Shown in pieces: positions 31,943-40,874 of a stretch of DNA of 64,000 bases. The stretch is from Stenotrophomonas sp. BIO128-Bstrain. Its GTDB lineage: Bacteria; Pseudomonadota; Gammaproteobacteria; Xanthomonadales; Xanthomonadaceae. How positions within the stretch are numbered: position 1 is the stretch's first letter; each line of letters begins with the position of its first letter. Position numbers and translations under genes: made by a program. Below the pieces are notes generated by a model. The model did no database searches, had not been told where the DNA came from, and worked only from the letters and a program-made list of their open reading frames with translations. The stretch spans positions 558,001-622,000 of the forward strand of contig NZ_CP124620.1 of the NCBI RefSeq assembly GCF_030128875.1. The letters run 5' to 3'.

Positions 31943-33859
31943 TCAGGGCGCGGGCGTTGCCGCACCGTTCTGGCTGGCGATCCAGCGGGCGATCTTGGCC
32001 TCCAGGATATCCAGCGGCATCGAACCGTCGCGCAGCACTTCCTCATGGAAGCGACGTGCATCGAAACGCGGCCCCAATGCCGCCTTGGCCTTGTCGCGCA
32101 GCTCCATCATCTTCAGCTCGCCCAGGCCGTTGGCCAAGGTCTGCCCGGGCAGGGCCATGAAGCGCTCGACTTCGGCATTGGCATCGCTGGCACTCATGTC
32201 CGCAGTCTTGACCAGGTAGTCCACGGCCTGGCGCTTGCTCCAGCCCTGCGCGTGCACGCCGGTGTCGGCGGACATGCGTGCGGCGCGGGTCAATGCGGCC
32301 TGGAGATAGCCGATGCGTTCGTACGGATCCTGATAGACGCCCAACTGCTCACCCAGCGATTCGGCGTACAGGCCCCAGCCTTCCACGAAGGCGATATCGC
32401 CGCCAAGGCGACGGAAGCGCGGCAGCTTGTCCAGCTCCTGCTGCAGGCCCAGCTGCACGTGGTGGCCGGGAATGCCTTCGTGCAGGAACTGCATCGGTGC
32501 GGCCCAGCGGCGGCGGCTCGGCAGGTCGCCGGTGTTGATGTACAGCACGCCCGGGCGCATGCCGTCCGGCAGCGGCTGCTGGTAGCTCACTGCGCCGGCG
32601 GTGGCGGCACGCTCGGGCTCCACCGCGCGGATCTCCATCGGCGCCTTGGGCAGCGTGCCGAGCAGGGCCGGCAGGCGCGCATTGACTTGGCTCTGCAGCT
32701 GCTTGTAGCGGTTGATCAGTGCATCGGCGTTGGCGTACTGGAAATCGCGGTCGGTGCGCATCGTGCGCAGCAGCTTCTGCTGCGAGCCGCGGATCCGGTT
32801 GTCTTTCATGATCGTGGCGATCTGTGCCTGCAGCGAGGCCACGCGCTGTTCGGCCAGTGCGTGGATCTGCTCGGGCGTCAGCGTGGAGGCCGTGCTCTGC
32901 ACGATGGTCTGCGCATACCAGGCCTTGCCGCCGGGCAGGCCGGCCAGGCCATCGGTGCTGCGCGCGGCGGGCAGGTACTCGGTGGCGATGAAGCCGCGCA
33001 GGGCGCGGTAGGACGGCATGATGCGCAACTCGATCATGCGCTTGTACTCGGCCGTGATGCGCGCCTTGTCAGCCTCGGGGAAATCCTCGGGCAGATTGCG
33101 CACCGGCGCCCAGAAGATGCTTTCCTCGGCGGTGGGCTTGATCACCGCATCCAGCTGCGGCAGCACTTTTTCCATCAGGTCGCGCGGCTGCACCACGCCG
33201 GCAGCCATGCCTTGGCGCATGTTGGCGATGGCCTGTTCGAACAGTGCGGAGATGCCCAGCGAACGGCGCGACCAGCCGTCGTAATCCTGCACCGTGTTGA
33301 ACGGCTGGGCGCCGGAGCCGGAGCCGAGAATGGCCATGATGCTGCCCAGGTTGTAGTACTGGCTCACCGGCAGCATCCAGCCCGGGAACTGTTCGGCCGC
33401 CAGCGACATGCGCGCATCGCGCACGAAGATTTCGTAGCTGAGCAGGTCCTGGCCGGTCAGGCCATCCGGGCCGATCTTCTCGACCTTGCCCAGCCATTCC
33501 ACGGTGAAATCATGCGATTGCTGGCGGTACGCGGCCGAGAGGATGTTGGGGAGTTGATCGTTGTGGCGGCTGTCGCCCTGGAAAGTGGCCTGCAGCGGGT
33601 TGAGCCGCATCGAGGCATCCCAGTACTCATCATAGATCCGGTCCAGCTGCGCGGCCTTGCTCTGCTGGCGTACCAGCGGCTGGCGGGCAGGGGCGGCGGC
33701 CGGGCGTGCACGCGGCTTGGCCTTGGGCTTGGCGGCGGGCCGGGACTGGGCCGCGGCGGGCCGGGTGGCCTTTTTCTTGGCGGCTTCGGCCGGAGCGGCG
33801 GCACTGAAGGCCATCAGTACGGCGATGGCAAGCGCCAGGGCGCGGGCGGGGTGGGGCAT
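31943..33859 (-). CDS. Exported DUF885 peptidase-like protein
   Basis: A 638-residue exported protein. After a signal peptide ending AEA comes a short basic Ala/Lys/Pro linker and then the DUF885 domain. The zinc-binding motif HEGIPGHHVQ is at residues 460-467, which is the HExxxH-type site of this metallopeptidase-like family. The substrate is unknown, although family members have been linked to peptidase activity. The start MPHPARALA (33859) is chosen since an upstream in-frame ATG would leave an unlikely leader. The beta-lactamase-like gene follows 19 bp after the stop. Confidence 0.87.
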   Translation of the reverse strand: MPHPARALALAIAVLMAFSAAAPAEAAKKKATRPAAAQSRPAAKPKAKPRARPAAAPARQPLVRQQSKAAQLDRIYDEYWDASMRLNPLQATFQGDSRHNDQLPNILSAAYRQQSHDFTVEWLGKVEKIGPDGLTGQDLLSYEIFVRDARMSLAAEQFPGWMLPVSQYYNLGSIMAILGSGSGAQPFNTVQDYDGWSRRSLGISALFEQAIANMRQGMAAGVVQPRDLMEKVLPQLDAVIKPTAEESIFWAPVRNLPEDFPEADKARITAEYKRMIELRIMPSYRALRGFIATEYLPAARSTDGLAGLPGGKAWYAQTIVQSTASTLTPEQIHALAEQRVASLQAQIATIMKDNRIRGSQQKLLRTMRTDRDFQYANADALINRYKQLQSQVNARLPALLGTLPKAPMEIRAVEPERAATAGAVSYQQPLPDGMRPGVLYINTGDLPSRRRWAAPMQFLHEGIPGHHVQLGLQQELDKLPRFRRLGGDIAFVEGWGLYAESLGEQLGVYQDPYERIGYLQAALTRAARMSADTGVHAQGWSKRQAVDYLVKTADMSASDANAEVERFMALPGQTLANGLGELKMMELRDKAKAALGPRFDARRFHEEVLRDGSMPLDILEAKIARWIASQNGAATPAP

Positions 33860-33990
33860 CGGCTGTTTCCGTAAACGCACAGACGAGGGAGCTTGCCCGA
33901 TTCGCCTGCGTACGGCCAGCATCGGCCCCCGGTCAGCTTTGTCATGTACGGCGCGCGGTCAGCTGCGGCAGCGCGAGGCTGCCGCCACGC

Positions 33991-34668
33991 TCAACGATCG
34001 CCGGCGCGGGTGAACGGCATGGTTTCCGGCGCGACCGCACCGCCGGAGATAATGAAGCTCATCGCCTGGTCCACGGTCCAGTCGGTCGGGGTCAGCAGCT
34101 CGACCGGCACGATTTCCAGATAGCCCGAGGTCGGATTGGGGGTGGTCGGCACGTACACCGCGGCCAGCTCGCGCCCACTGCCTTCTTCCTTCATCACCCG
34201 CGTGACCAGCCCGACCGACTTCATGTCCCGGTGCGGGAAATCGATCAGCACCACGCGCTGGGTGCTGCCCGGTTCGGTCTGCAGCATGTCCAGCAGTTTC
34301 TTGGCGCTGTCATAGATGATGCTGGCCAACGGGATGCGCTTGATCACCGCGCCGAACCAGCGCAGCAGGCGCTGGCCGATCACGCGGCGGCTGAGCACAC
34401 CCACCGAGAGGATGACCAGCAACGTGGCGGCCAGGGCGATGATGTCCTGCATCCACTCGACCTTGATCCAGCCCAGGTAATGCGGGAAGGAGGCGGCGAT
34501 CTGCTCCGACAGCGGCACCACCAGCGGGCTGGAGATGCCCGAGAGCAGCACGAACACGAATTTGACCACCACCCAGGTCAGCCAGATCGGCAGCAGGGTC
34601 AGCAGGCCGGTCAGGAACAGGCGTTGCACGGAGGGGCGCGGAACGAGTTGGGGGGCTTCGGGCGACAT
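33991..34668 (-). CDS. DUF502-family membrane protein
   Basis: A 225-residue inner-membrane protein with two or three helices (about 17-42 and 72-92) and a C-terminal cytosolic or periplasmic domain of beta strands (RVVLIDFPHRDMKSVGLVTR). The DUF502 family is conserved in proteobacteria and of unknown function. The start at 34668 (MSPEAPQLVPRPS) precedes the first helix. A GC-rich 8-bp hairpin (33965-33972 with 33978-33985) lies just beyond the stop, without a T-tract. It is divergent from the hypothetical gene at 34743. Confidence 0.83.
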   Translation of the reverse strand: MSPEAPQLVPRPSVQRLFLTGLLTLLPIWLTWVVVKFVFVLLSGISSPLVVPLSEQIAASFPHYLGWIKVEWMQDIIALAATLLVILSVGVLSRRVIGQRLLRWFGAVIKRIPLASIIYDSAKKLLDMLQTEPGSTQRVVLIDFPHRDMKSVGLVTRVMKEEGSGRELAAVYVPTTPNPTSGYLEIVPVELLTPTDWTVDQAMSFIISGGAVAPETMPFTRAGDR

Positions 34669-34742
34669 CCGCGCATTGTAGCGGCGGCGATGCCCGGTTT
34701 ACGCTGCCGATCCCCGCAGGACGCGGGTACGGGGAGAATGCT

Positions 34743-36038
34743 GTGTTGAGGAATGGACTGAAATGGGTGGGCATCTCGATCCTGAGCCTGGTGCTGGCCG
34801 TGGTGGGACTGTGGGCAGCCTCCCGGTTCTGGCCGCTGCCGGCACAACAGCGCGAGGCGATGCGGCTGCTGCAGGCGCCCGTGCCCACGAACGGCGGGAA
34901 CGGCTTCTCCGCGTTGTGGACCCTGCGCTATGACGGGCTGGATGCCAACGCACGCGAGGCGGTGCTGGCGCAGGATGTGGAGCGTTGGCGCACTGGTACG
35001 CCCGGCCAGCGGCCGGTGGACTCCAGCTCGGAAGGACGCTACCCCGCTACGCCGCTGCCCGCGCTGGCGCGGTGTGGCCGACGGGGCATGGGCTGCCTTG
35101 CGGCGGTGCGCGCCGACCCGGAGCGTTTCGCCGCCGCGCATGCCGGTCATGATGCGCTTCACCAGCGCGTGGCCGCGATTGCCGGCCATGGGCACTTTGT
35201 CTCCCCGTTCATGCCGTTCGATACCGACCCGATGGTGCCGCTGCCGGTCTTCCACCCGATGCTCGACCCGGTATCGGCGCATGCGCTTGCCCACGTGCGT
35301 GGCGACAGTGGTGCCGCACTCGCTGGTGCCTGTGCGGACATCCTCAGTGGGCGCCGGATGACGGGGCAGGGCGATACGCTGATCACCAGCATGATCGGCG
35401 CGGCGGTGGTGGAGACCAACGCGCGGCTGCTGGCCGACATCCTGGTCGAACTGCCCGCCGATGCGACGCTGCCTGCGGCCTGTGAGGCCGCACTGACGCC
35501 CATGACCTCCGGCGAGCAGAGCCTGTGCATGGCGATGCGCGGTGAGTTCGCGCTGGCCGGGGCGGGGTTGCGCCTGGCCAGCGGAGACCCGAAGGGCAAT
35601 CGCCTGCTGCTGGATGTGCCGCGTACCCAGGCGCGCATGGCGCCGCGCTACGCGTGGGCGTGCGCTGCCAGTGCCGAGCTGGTGGCCGCGCGCGATGCGC
35701 CTACCCCGATTCCCGGGCCGGCGCAGGATCGCTTTGCGTGCATCGCCAATCCGCTGGGCTGCAGCCTGGCCAATATTCCCGGGCCGGACATGCAGCAGTA
35801 CGCGGGCCGCCCGCAGGACGCCGCCGCGATGCTGCGCCTGGTGGCGGCACAGCGCTGGCTGCGCCAGCAGCCTGGCGAGGCATCCGTGGCACTTGAGAGG
35901 TTGCCGGAGGCGCTGCGTTCGCCCACCCGGACCCCGGTGCTCAGCGACGATGGCCTGTGGCTGCAGGTGGACCGGCGCGTGGTGAAGGACGAGAGCGGGC
36001 CGACCCTGCAGGTGCCGATGCAGGCGCCGGCACATTGA
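34743..36038 (+). CDS. Membrane-anchored protein of unknown function
   Basis: A 431-residue protein that I do not recognise. One N-terminal membrane helix (about 9-27, ILSLVLAVVGLWAA) anchors an otherwise soluble, Ala-rich domain with about ten Cys, probably facing the periplasm (CGRRGMGCLAAV, ADACAD-like and CIANPLGCSLANI). Some of these pairs may form disulfides. GTG at 34743 is the start, with GGGGAGA 8 nt upstream. A downstream gene on the opposite strand ends 23 bp after its stop. Homologues seem confined to Xanthomonadaceae, an impression I cannot test here. Confidence 0.6.
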   Translation: MLRNGLKWVGISILSLVLAVVGLWAASRFWPLPAQQREAMRLLQAPVPTNGGNGFSALWTLRYDGLDANAREAVLAQDVERWRTGTPGQRPVDSSSEGRYPATPLPALARCGRRGMGCLAAVRADPERFAAAHAGHDALHQRVAAIAGHGHFVSPFMPFDTDPMVPLPVFHPMLDPVSAHALAHVRGDSGAALAGACADILSGRRMTGQGDTLITSMIGAAVVETNARLLADILVELPADATLPAACEAALTPMTSGEQSLCMAMRGEFALAGAGLRLASGDPKGNRLLLDVPRTQARMAPRYAWACAASAELVAARDAPTPIPGPAQDRFACIANPLGCSLANIPGPDMQQYAGRPQDAAAMLRLVAAQRWLRQQPGEASVALERLPEALRSPTRTPVLSDDGLWLQVDRRVVKDESGPTLQVPMQAPAH

Positions 36039-36060
36039 ACCGCGCGCGGTGCGCGGCGGT

Positions 36061-36789
36061 TCAGCGCCCCTCGGCGTCCGCCAGCGGTTCGAAGCTGCTG
36101 CCGTCGCCCACCGTCTCCAGGGTCCAGCGGCGCGGTGAGGTCAGCGTTTCCCAACGCACCGTTTCGCGATCGGCGTCGGTGCTGCCCTCGGCGTGGCGCA
36201 CCCGGCGGGTCGAGTAATTGATGCTCAGGTCTTCGGTCTGCCCGGAGTTGCGCATCAACGAACTGCGGTCGTAGCCGATCAGCGCGAAGGCGCCATCCTG
36301 CCAGCGGAAGGTGAAGCTGGCCGAGCCGGTGGACCAGCTGCCGGCATTGGAAAAGAAGAACAGGGTGGTGCGCAGGGTGCCGCGCACGATCGAGACGCCC
36401 GCGCCGTCCTCGAATACGTCGGACAGGTTCGGCGCCTCATGGCGGGTGATCAGCGTGTGGTTCTGCGCGGCGAGCGCGTAGCCGTCCTGCGTGGCCCAGG
36501 CGATGGCAAGCAGGCGCGGATTGCTGTCCAGCGGGCTGATCCCGAAGCCATCGTGTTCGACGATGTTGCGCGGGTCCTGCTGGCGCAGCACCAGTACCAG
36601 GTCATCGCGCCTGTCACCGTTGAGGTCGCCGCTCAACTGCTGCTCGATACGCCAGCCGGCGGGCACGAAGCCGGCCGCGGAGGTGGCACTGGCCGGCAGC
36701 ACCGGGTAGTCGACCGGCGGGATCCGCAGTTCCTGGCCAACGGCGGGCAGGGCGGTGAGCAGCAGGGTGATCAGAAGCGGCAGGCGCAT
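36061..36789 (-). CDS. Exported FG-GAP-like protein of unknown function
   Basis: A 242-residue exported protein with a signal peptide ending AVG or GQE (about residue 18-20). A calcium-binding-like stretch GDLNGDRRDDLVLVL, typical of FG-GAP/VCBS repeats, follows at about 55-68, and the rest is beta-rich with a Ser/Phe region (TTLFFFSNAGSWSTGSASF). A role in cell-surface or periplasmic binding is likely but unknown. The start at 36789 gives a compact signal peptide; an in-frame upstream start overlaps the neighbouring gene. The DUF4442 gene lies 50 bp upstream. Confidence 0.6.
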   Translation of the reverse strand: MRLPLLITLLLTALPAVGQELRIPPVDYPVLPASATSAAGFVPAGWRIEQQLSGDLNGDRRDDLVLVLRQQDPRNIVEHDGFGISPLDSNPRLLAIAWATQDGYALAAQNHTLITRHEAPNLSDVFEDGAGVSIVRGTLRTTLFFFSNAGSWSTGSASFTFRWQDGAFALIGYDRSSLMRNSGQTEDLSINYSTRRVRHAEGSTDADRETVRWETLTSPRRWTLETVGDGSSFEPLADAEGR

Positions 36790-36839
36790 GGTCGTCCGTG
36801 GGGTGGAGCCGGCGCGCGAGCATAGCAGCGCGCTGTCGT

Positions 36840-37304
36840 TCACCCCGCGCGCTGGCGCGCCCCGGGCTTGAGGCGCAGGTAGACCTGCTTGCGCACGCGC
36901 GCGATGACCTCGCCCTGGGCATCGACGATGTCATTGCTGAACCAGTGCAGGTATTTCCCGCCGTCGGCGGTGGCTGCGCGCAACTGGTCCAGCAGTGGCT
37001 CGTCCAGACGGAACTCGGCCGCCACCGTGCCGCGGCCCGGCTTGAGGAATTCGATCTCGCCGGCGCGGTCCCAGACGTAGTAATCGCGCCCCAGGTTCTG
37101 CATCACGGTGAGCATCCAGAACGGATCGGTCATCGCGAACAGGCTGCCACCGAAGTGGGTGCCGACGTAGTTGCGGTTCCACGGGCGCATGCGCAGCTCG
37201 ACGCGCACATGGCGGTAGTCCGGGCTGACATCGGTCACGTGGATGCCGGTGAACAGGAACGGCGGCCACAGGTTGATGCCGTGGCGGAAGACAGCGGCCT
37301 TCAT
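36840..37304 (-). CDS. DUF4442 hotdog-fold protein (acyl-CoA thioesterase-like)
   Basis: A 154-residue hotdog-fold protein. The core shows GTHFGGSLFAMTDPFWMLTVMQ, the position of the long helix in PaaI/YiiD-type thioesterases, and a C-terminal beta strand RVRKQVYLRLKPG. The DUF4442 family is thought to act on acyl thioesters. The ATG at 37304 is used; a GTG nine bases upstream is also open. The downstream neighbour is the FG-GAP-like gene. No clear catalytic residue can be named from the sequence alone. Confidence 0.75.
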   Translation of the reverse strand: MKAAVFRHGINLWPPFLFTGIHVTDVSPDYRHVRVELRMRPWNRNYVGTHFGGSLFAMTDPFWMLTVMQNLGRDYYVWDRAGEIEFLKPGRGTVAAEFRLDEPLLDQLRAATADGGKYLHWFSNDIVDAQGEVIARVRKQVYLRLKPGARQRAG

Positions 37305-37372
37305 TCGGATCACGTCACGCTGGGGAAGTGATCGGAGTCTACCATTCGCTTGCGTATGGTGCTTGGCGGGGC

Positions 37373-39004
37373 TCAGCCCGGGCCGCCGTCATCGGCCGCA
37401 TAGCCGTTCCGCCCGGCCGCCTTGGCCTGGTACAGCGCCGCATCGGCTCCTTCGAAGAAGTGACGCGGTTCGGTGCCCGGCGTCGGCACCCGGGTGAACA
37501 CGCCGGCGCTCAGGGTGATATGGGTGGTCGCACCGCGGCCGGCCGGAATCTCCAGCCCCTGCGCCCGTGCGACCAGGTCCTGCACCACCTGCACCGCACC
37601 TTCCGGCGTCGTGTCGGGCAGGATCAACGCGAACTCGTCGCCGCCGAAGCGCGCGGCCATGTCGCGCGGGCGGCGCGCGTGCGCACGGATCTCCTGGGCG
37701 ATCCGGCGCAGCACGGTGTCACCGGCCTGGTGGCCGAACTCGTCGTTGTGGCGCTTGAAGTGATCCACATCGATCAACACCAGGCTCAGCGGCCGCCCGC
37801 TGCGCCGACCGGCGTCGTGCTCGGCCTGCAGGGTCTGCTCGAAGCGCAGCCGGTTGCCCAGCCCGGTGAGCGCATCGCTGTTGGCCTGGCGACGCCAGGC
37901 GCTGACCCGCCACAGCGTCCAGGCCAGCAGCACGGCCAGCATGCCGGTCAGGGCCGCGGCCGGTGCGAACCACAGGTTGCCCGCGCGCAGCAGCACGAAG
38001 CTGAGCAGCAGCGTCAGCGGGAGGGCGAGCACGCCGATGAGCCATGCCCGCGGCAGCGTCAACAACAGGCAGCACAGCGCGACCAGCACCCCGGCGAGGG
38101 CGCTCTGCCATGCCGACGGCAGCGGGTTGATGACCTTGTCGGCCAGCAGCATCGAAGCGACGTTGGCCTGGTACTCGCTGCCACTCATCCAGCGCTCGCG
38201 GGTGGTGGGCGTCAGCAAGCGCGGCGCGATCCCGCTGGCAGTCGTTCCGACCAGCACCCGGCGCCCGCGCAGCAAGGCCGGATCAACCTCGCCGTTGAGT
38301 ACGTCGGCATAGGAAACCTGCGGGAAGCGCTCGGGCGGGCCGGCGTAGCGCACGCGCACATAGTGGTCGCGCCGCCATTGATAGGGCGAGGCCAGATCGG
38401 GCTGGGGGTCATGCAGGCCCGGCAGCGGGCCGCGCGTGTCGGCCAGCGCCAGCCCCAGTGCCGGCCAGTGCGGTGAGCCGATCCCGGCGGTGAGGTACAG
38501 GCCACGGGCCACGCCATCGCCGTCGACTTCGATATCGCTGTGCCCCAGGCTGGCCGCGTTGGCGGCGATCAGCGGGATCGGCAGCAGTTCCTCGGCCATG
38601 CGCGGGCCACTGGCCGGGGCCGCCAGTACCGGCAGCACCACGTTCCCGTTGCGGCGGATCGCCGCGGCCAGTTCGGCATCCTGGGCGCTGTCCTGCCGGT
38701 CCGGCTCGGACAGCATCAGGTCCAGCACCACGCGCTCGGCGCGGGCGTCGGTGAGCCGGTCCAGCAGGCGCGCGTGGGTGCCGCGCGGCCACGGCCACTG
38801 GCCCAGCTGCTGCAGGCTGTTGTCGTCGATCGCCACGATCAGCAGGCGGGCGTCGGGGGTGTACTCCCACCCGCCGACGTAGGCGTCGTAGACCGCCTCG
38901 TCCTGCTTCCAGAACCATTGCCAGTGACTGGCCGCGACCGCCAGCGCACCGACCAGCGCGGCCAGCAGGAGGCGGTGGGGCCAGGGCAGGTGCAGCGGCG
39001 TCAC
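37373..39004 (-). CDS. CHASE2-GGDEF diguanylate cyclase
   Basis: A 543-residue diguanylate cyclase that makes c-di-GMP. The N-terminal helix is followed by a large periplasmic CHASE2 sensor domain (about 30-310), then three membrane helices (about 315-385) and a GGDEF domain. The active site GGDEF is at 454-458, and an intact RxxD inhibitory site (RPRD, 445-448) lies five residues upstream, so product feedback is expected. The GTG at 39004 overlaps the FecR gene stop (GTGA), which indicates coupling. A GTG further upstream at 39058 would overlap the FecR gene by 58 bp. CHASE2 and FecR domains often occur in neighbouring genes. Confidence 0.9.
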   Translation of the reverse strand: MTPLHLPWPHRLLLAALVGALAVAASHWQWFWKQDEAVYDAYVGGWEYTPDARLLIVAIDDNSLQQLGQWPWPRGTHARLLDRLTDARAERVVLDLMLSEPDRQDSAQDAELAAAIRRNGNVVLPVLAAPASGPRMAEELLPIPLIAANAASLGHSDIEVDGDGVARGLYLTAGIGSPHWPALGLALADTRGPLPGLHDPQPDLASPYQWRRDHYVRVRYAGPPERFPQVSYADVLNGEVDPALLRGRRVLVGTTASGIAPRLLTPTTRERWMSGSEYQANVASMLLADKVINPLPSAWQSALAGVLVALCCLLLTLPRAWLIGVLALPLTLLLSFVLLRAGNLWFAPAAALTGMLAVLLAWTLWRVSAWRRQANSDALTGLGNRLRFEQTLQAEHDAGRRSGRPLSLVLIDVDHFKRHNDEFGHQAGDTVLRRIAQEIRAHARRPRDMAARFGGDEFALILPDTTPEGAVQVVQDLVARAQGLEIPAGRGATTHITLSAGVFTRVPTPGTEPRHFFEGADAALYQAKAAGRNGYAADDGGPG

Positions 39005-40659
39005 AGCAGCAGCCACAACAGCAGCGCACTGCCCCCGGTGGCGTAGCAGGTGCGGCACGGCAGGGCGATCTGCTGTGCCGGCGAGAACGGCCCCACGTAA
39101 CCGTCGTCGTCGATGTACTGCACGCGCACATGCAGGGTGCCGCGCCAGGGGCGTTTGATCGACACCTCCGGCTGGTCCAGTTCGCGATCCAGCAGCGGCG
39201 CACTGAAATCGCCGCGGCGGTCCAGCTGCACGCGATAGCGCTGGCCCGGTTCGCCCGCCTGCCAGCGCAGGGTCAGCTGGCCCTGGGCGGCTTCCGGCGG
39301 TTGCAGCGCCGGGTCGACCGGCTCGTCGGTGATGGTCAGCGGCAGCGGCTGGCCGAAGCGGCCGCGGTCGCCGTTGCGATCCACCGACGCCACGCGCCAG
39401 ACATAGTCCCCCGGGGCCAGATCCAGGATGGGACGCAGGTGGGTGGCGCGGGTGTCCTGTTCAAGCAGGAGAGTGAGGAACTGCGGATCGCGGGCGATCT
39501 GCAGCACCGTGCGCTCGGCCTCGGCCACCCGGGTCCACTCGAAGCGCGGGCGCGCGCTGTTGAGGGTCTGCCCATGCAGCGGGCGCACGGTCAGCGGCGG
39601 GACCGGCTGATCGCGCACCAGGAAGTCCTGCCTGGCGTCCAGGCCTTCGACCTGCGCCGCGCTGACCGCCCGTACCAGCAGGCGCAGCTCGCCTGGCGGC
39701 AGGTCGGGCAGGGTGAGCGTTGTGGCAGCGGTATCGCGCCCGAACAGCAGCACCTCGGGTTGATCGGCGCGGACCACCTCGACCCGGTATCCGGCAGCGT
39801 TGTTGACCGGCTGCCAGGCCACGGCAGCCGGCAGGGTGGCGAGCCGCTGGGGCTCGGTCGCCATCACGGGCGCGGGCAGCAACGCCTCCAGGCCGGCCGG
39901 GCGCGTGTCCAGTGAGGGGCTGCGGGTGGCCTGGCCGCGGGTGACCAGGCGCTGGCCACGGCGGTTGCCGACCTGCACGCGGCCTTCCAGCACTTCGGTC
40001 GCCGCGCCACGGCCGTCCTGGCCGGCGCTGACCCGGAACACGGTGCCGCGCACGCTGCTGGTCGCGGTCGGTGCATCGATGATGTAACGCGAGGCCGGTC
40101 CGTTGGCAGGGGTCACCCGGTTGCTGGCGCGGCCCTGTTCCAGCCGCAGGCGGGTATCGACCATGCCGGTGTGCCCGTAGCGCGAGAGCTGATCGAAGCG
40201 CAGGCGCGAGCGCTCGCGCAGTTGAAGACGCGAATCATCGGCGAACACCACGGTGACGCTGGCGTCCTCGCCGGTGACCAGCTCCTGGCCGATCCGCAGC
40301 AGATCGCCTTCGATCACATCGCGACGGGGCTGGCCGTCGGCCTGGCTCTGCACCGGGCCGCGCACGGCGAGCACGCGTGCCGGCGCGGGCTGCACCTGCA
40401 GCCAGGCCACCGGGAAGCGCAGCTGGCTGCCGGGGGGCAGGCGGTAGGGATCGGCGATGCCGTTATGCGACTGCAGCTGTTCCCAGGCGATGGACGGCTT
40501 GAGGTAGCGGGCACTCAGGTCCCAGATCGTGTCGCCGGGACGCACCCGGTAGGTCCAGTCCTGTGCCAGCAGCGGCGCGGCGGACAGCAGCAACGCCACC
40601 AGCACCACAAGGCGGGCAGCCAAAGGGAAACGAGGCAATCGGGTCAATCTCACGGTCAT
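39001..40659 (-). CDS. Exported LysM-FecR domain protein
   Basis: A 552-residue exported protein with a signal peptide ending LAQ or AQD (about 32). LysM is at about 36-83 (TYRVRPGDTIWDLSARYLKP), which should bind peptidoglycan, and the FecR domain at about 115-220 (IEGDLLRIGQELVTGEDASVTVVFADD). A long beta-rich C-terminal part ends in a hydrophobic helix (ALLLWLLL). Together with the CHASE2-GGDEF protein encoded next, it may form a surface sensor that controls c-di-GMP. A Clp/CRP-type site lies about 130 bp upstream of the start. The ATG at 40659 gives a normal signal peptide. Confidence 0.85.
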   Translation of the reverse strand: MTVRLTRLPRFPLAARLVVLVALLLSAAPLLAQDWTYRVRPGDTIWDLSARYLKPSIAWEQLQSHNGIADPYRLPPGSQLRFPVAWLQVQPAPARVLAVRGPVQSQADGQPRRDVIEGDLLRIGQELVTGEDASVTVVFADDSRLQLRERSRLRFDQLSRYGHTGMVDTRLRLEQGRASNRVTPANGPASRYIIDAPTATSSVRGTVFRVSAGQDGRGAATEVLEGRVQVGNRRGQRLVTRGQATRSPSLDTRPAGLEALLPAPVMATEPQRLATLPAAVAWQPVNNAAGYRVEVVRADQPEVLLFGRDTAATTLTLPDLPPGELRLLVRAVSAAQVEGLDARQDFLVRDQPVPPLTVRPLHGQTLNSARPRFEWTRVAEAERTVLQIARDPQFLTLLLEQDTRATHLRPILDLAPGDYVWRVASVDRNGDRGRFGQPLPLTITDEPVDPALQPPEAAQGQLTLRWQAGEPGQRYRVQLDRRGDFSAPLLDRELDQPEVSIKRPWRGTLHVRVQYIDDDGYVGPFSPAQQIALPCRTCYATGGSALLLWLLL

Positions 40660-40755
40660 TCACGGCCCTGCAAGGCGGGGCGCAGCCAAGTAGGCCGCCA
40701 TGGCCCAGACCTCATCCTCCCCGATGGATCGCAGCCTCCAGTGGGCCGCGGCGGC

Positions 40756-40761
40756 ATTATT
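40756..40761 (-). promoter_or_regulatory. Putative -10 box of the FecR-CHASE2 operon
   Basis: The minus strand reads AATAAT (5/6 with TATAAT), about 97 bp before the FecR start. The sequence at -35 is poor (GAAACC), as expected for an activator-dependent promoter. The Clp/CRP-type site lies about 35 bp further upstream, centred near -47. Confidence 0.4.
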
Positions 40762-40788
40762 GCCCGGGAGCCGTGCAGGGTTTCTGAA

Positions 40789-40804
40789 CGTGATTCACGT
40801 CACA
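40789..40804. promoter_or_regulatory. Clp/CRP-type binding site upstream of the FecR-CHASE2-GGDEF operon
   Basis: CGTGA-TTCACG-TCACA on the plus strand, read as TGTGA-CGTGAA-TCACG on the minus strand, matches the CRP consensus TGTGA-N6-TCACA at 9 of 10 core positions with exact spacing. In Xanthomonadaceae the CRP-like protein Clp binds such sites and is released from DNA by c-di-GMP. It lies 130-145 bp upstream of the FecR start and downstream of the thioredoxin gene's stop. Confidence 0.6.
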
Positions 40805-40840
40805 CATCAAAGCTGCCAGTTGGGATAGGCAGGTTCGACT

Positions 40841-40866
40841 GGCCAGCGCCCCGAGAGGCGCTGGCC
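40841..40866 (-). terminator. Hairpin after the CnoX-type thioredoxin gene
   Basis: A perfect 10-bp stem (40841-40850 with 40857-40866, loop CCGAGA) lies 9 bp past the stop of the thioredoxin gene on the minus strand. No T-tract follows, so it is a hairpin terminator candidate of moderate confidence. It is also between that gene and the Clp-type site. Confidence 0.5.
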
Positions 40867-40874
40867 GCCGGCGA

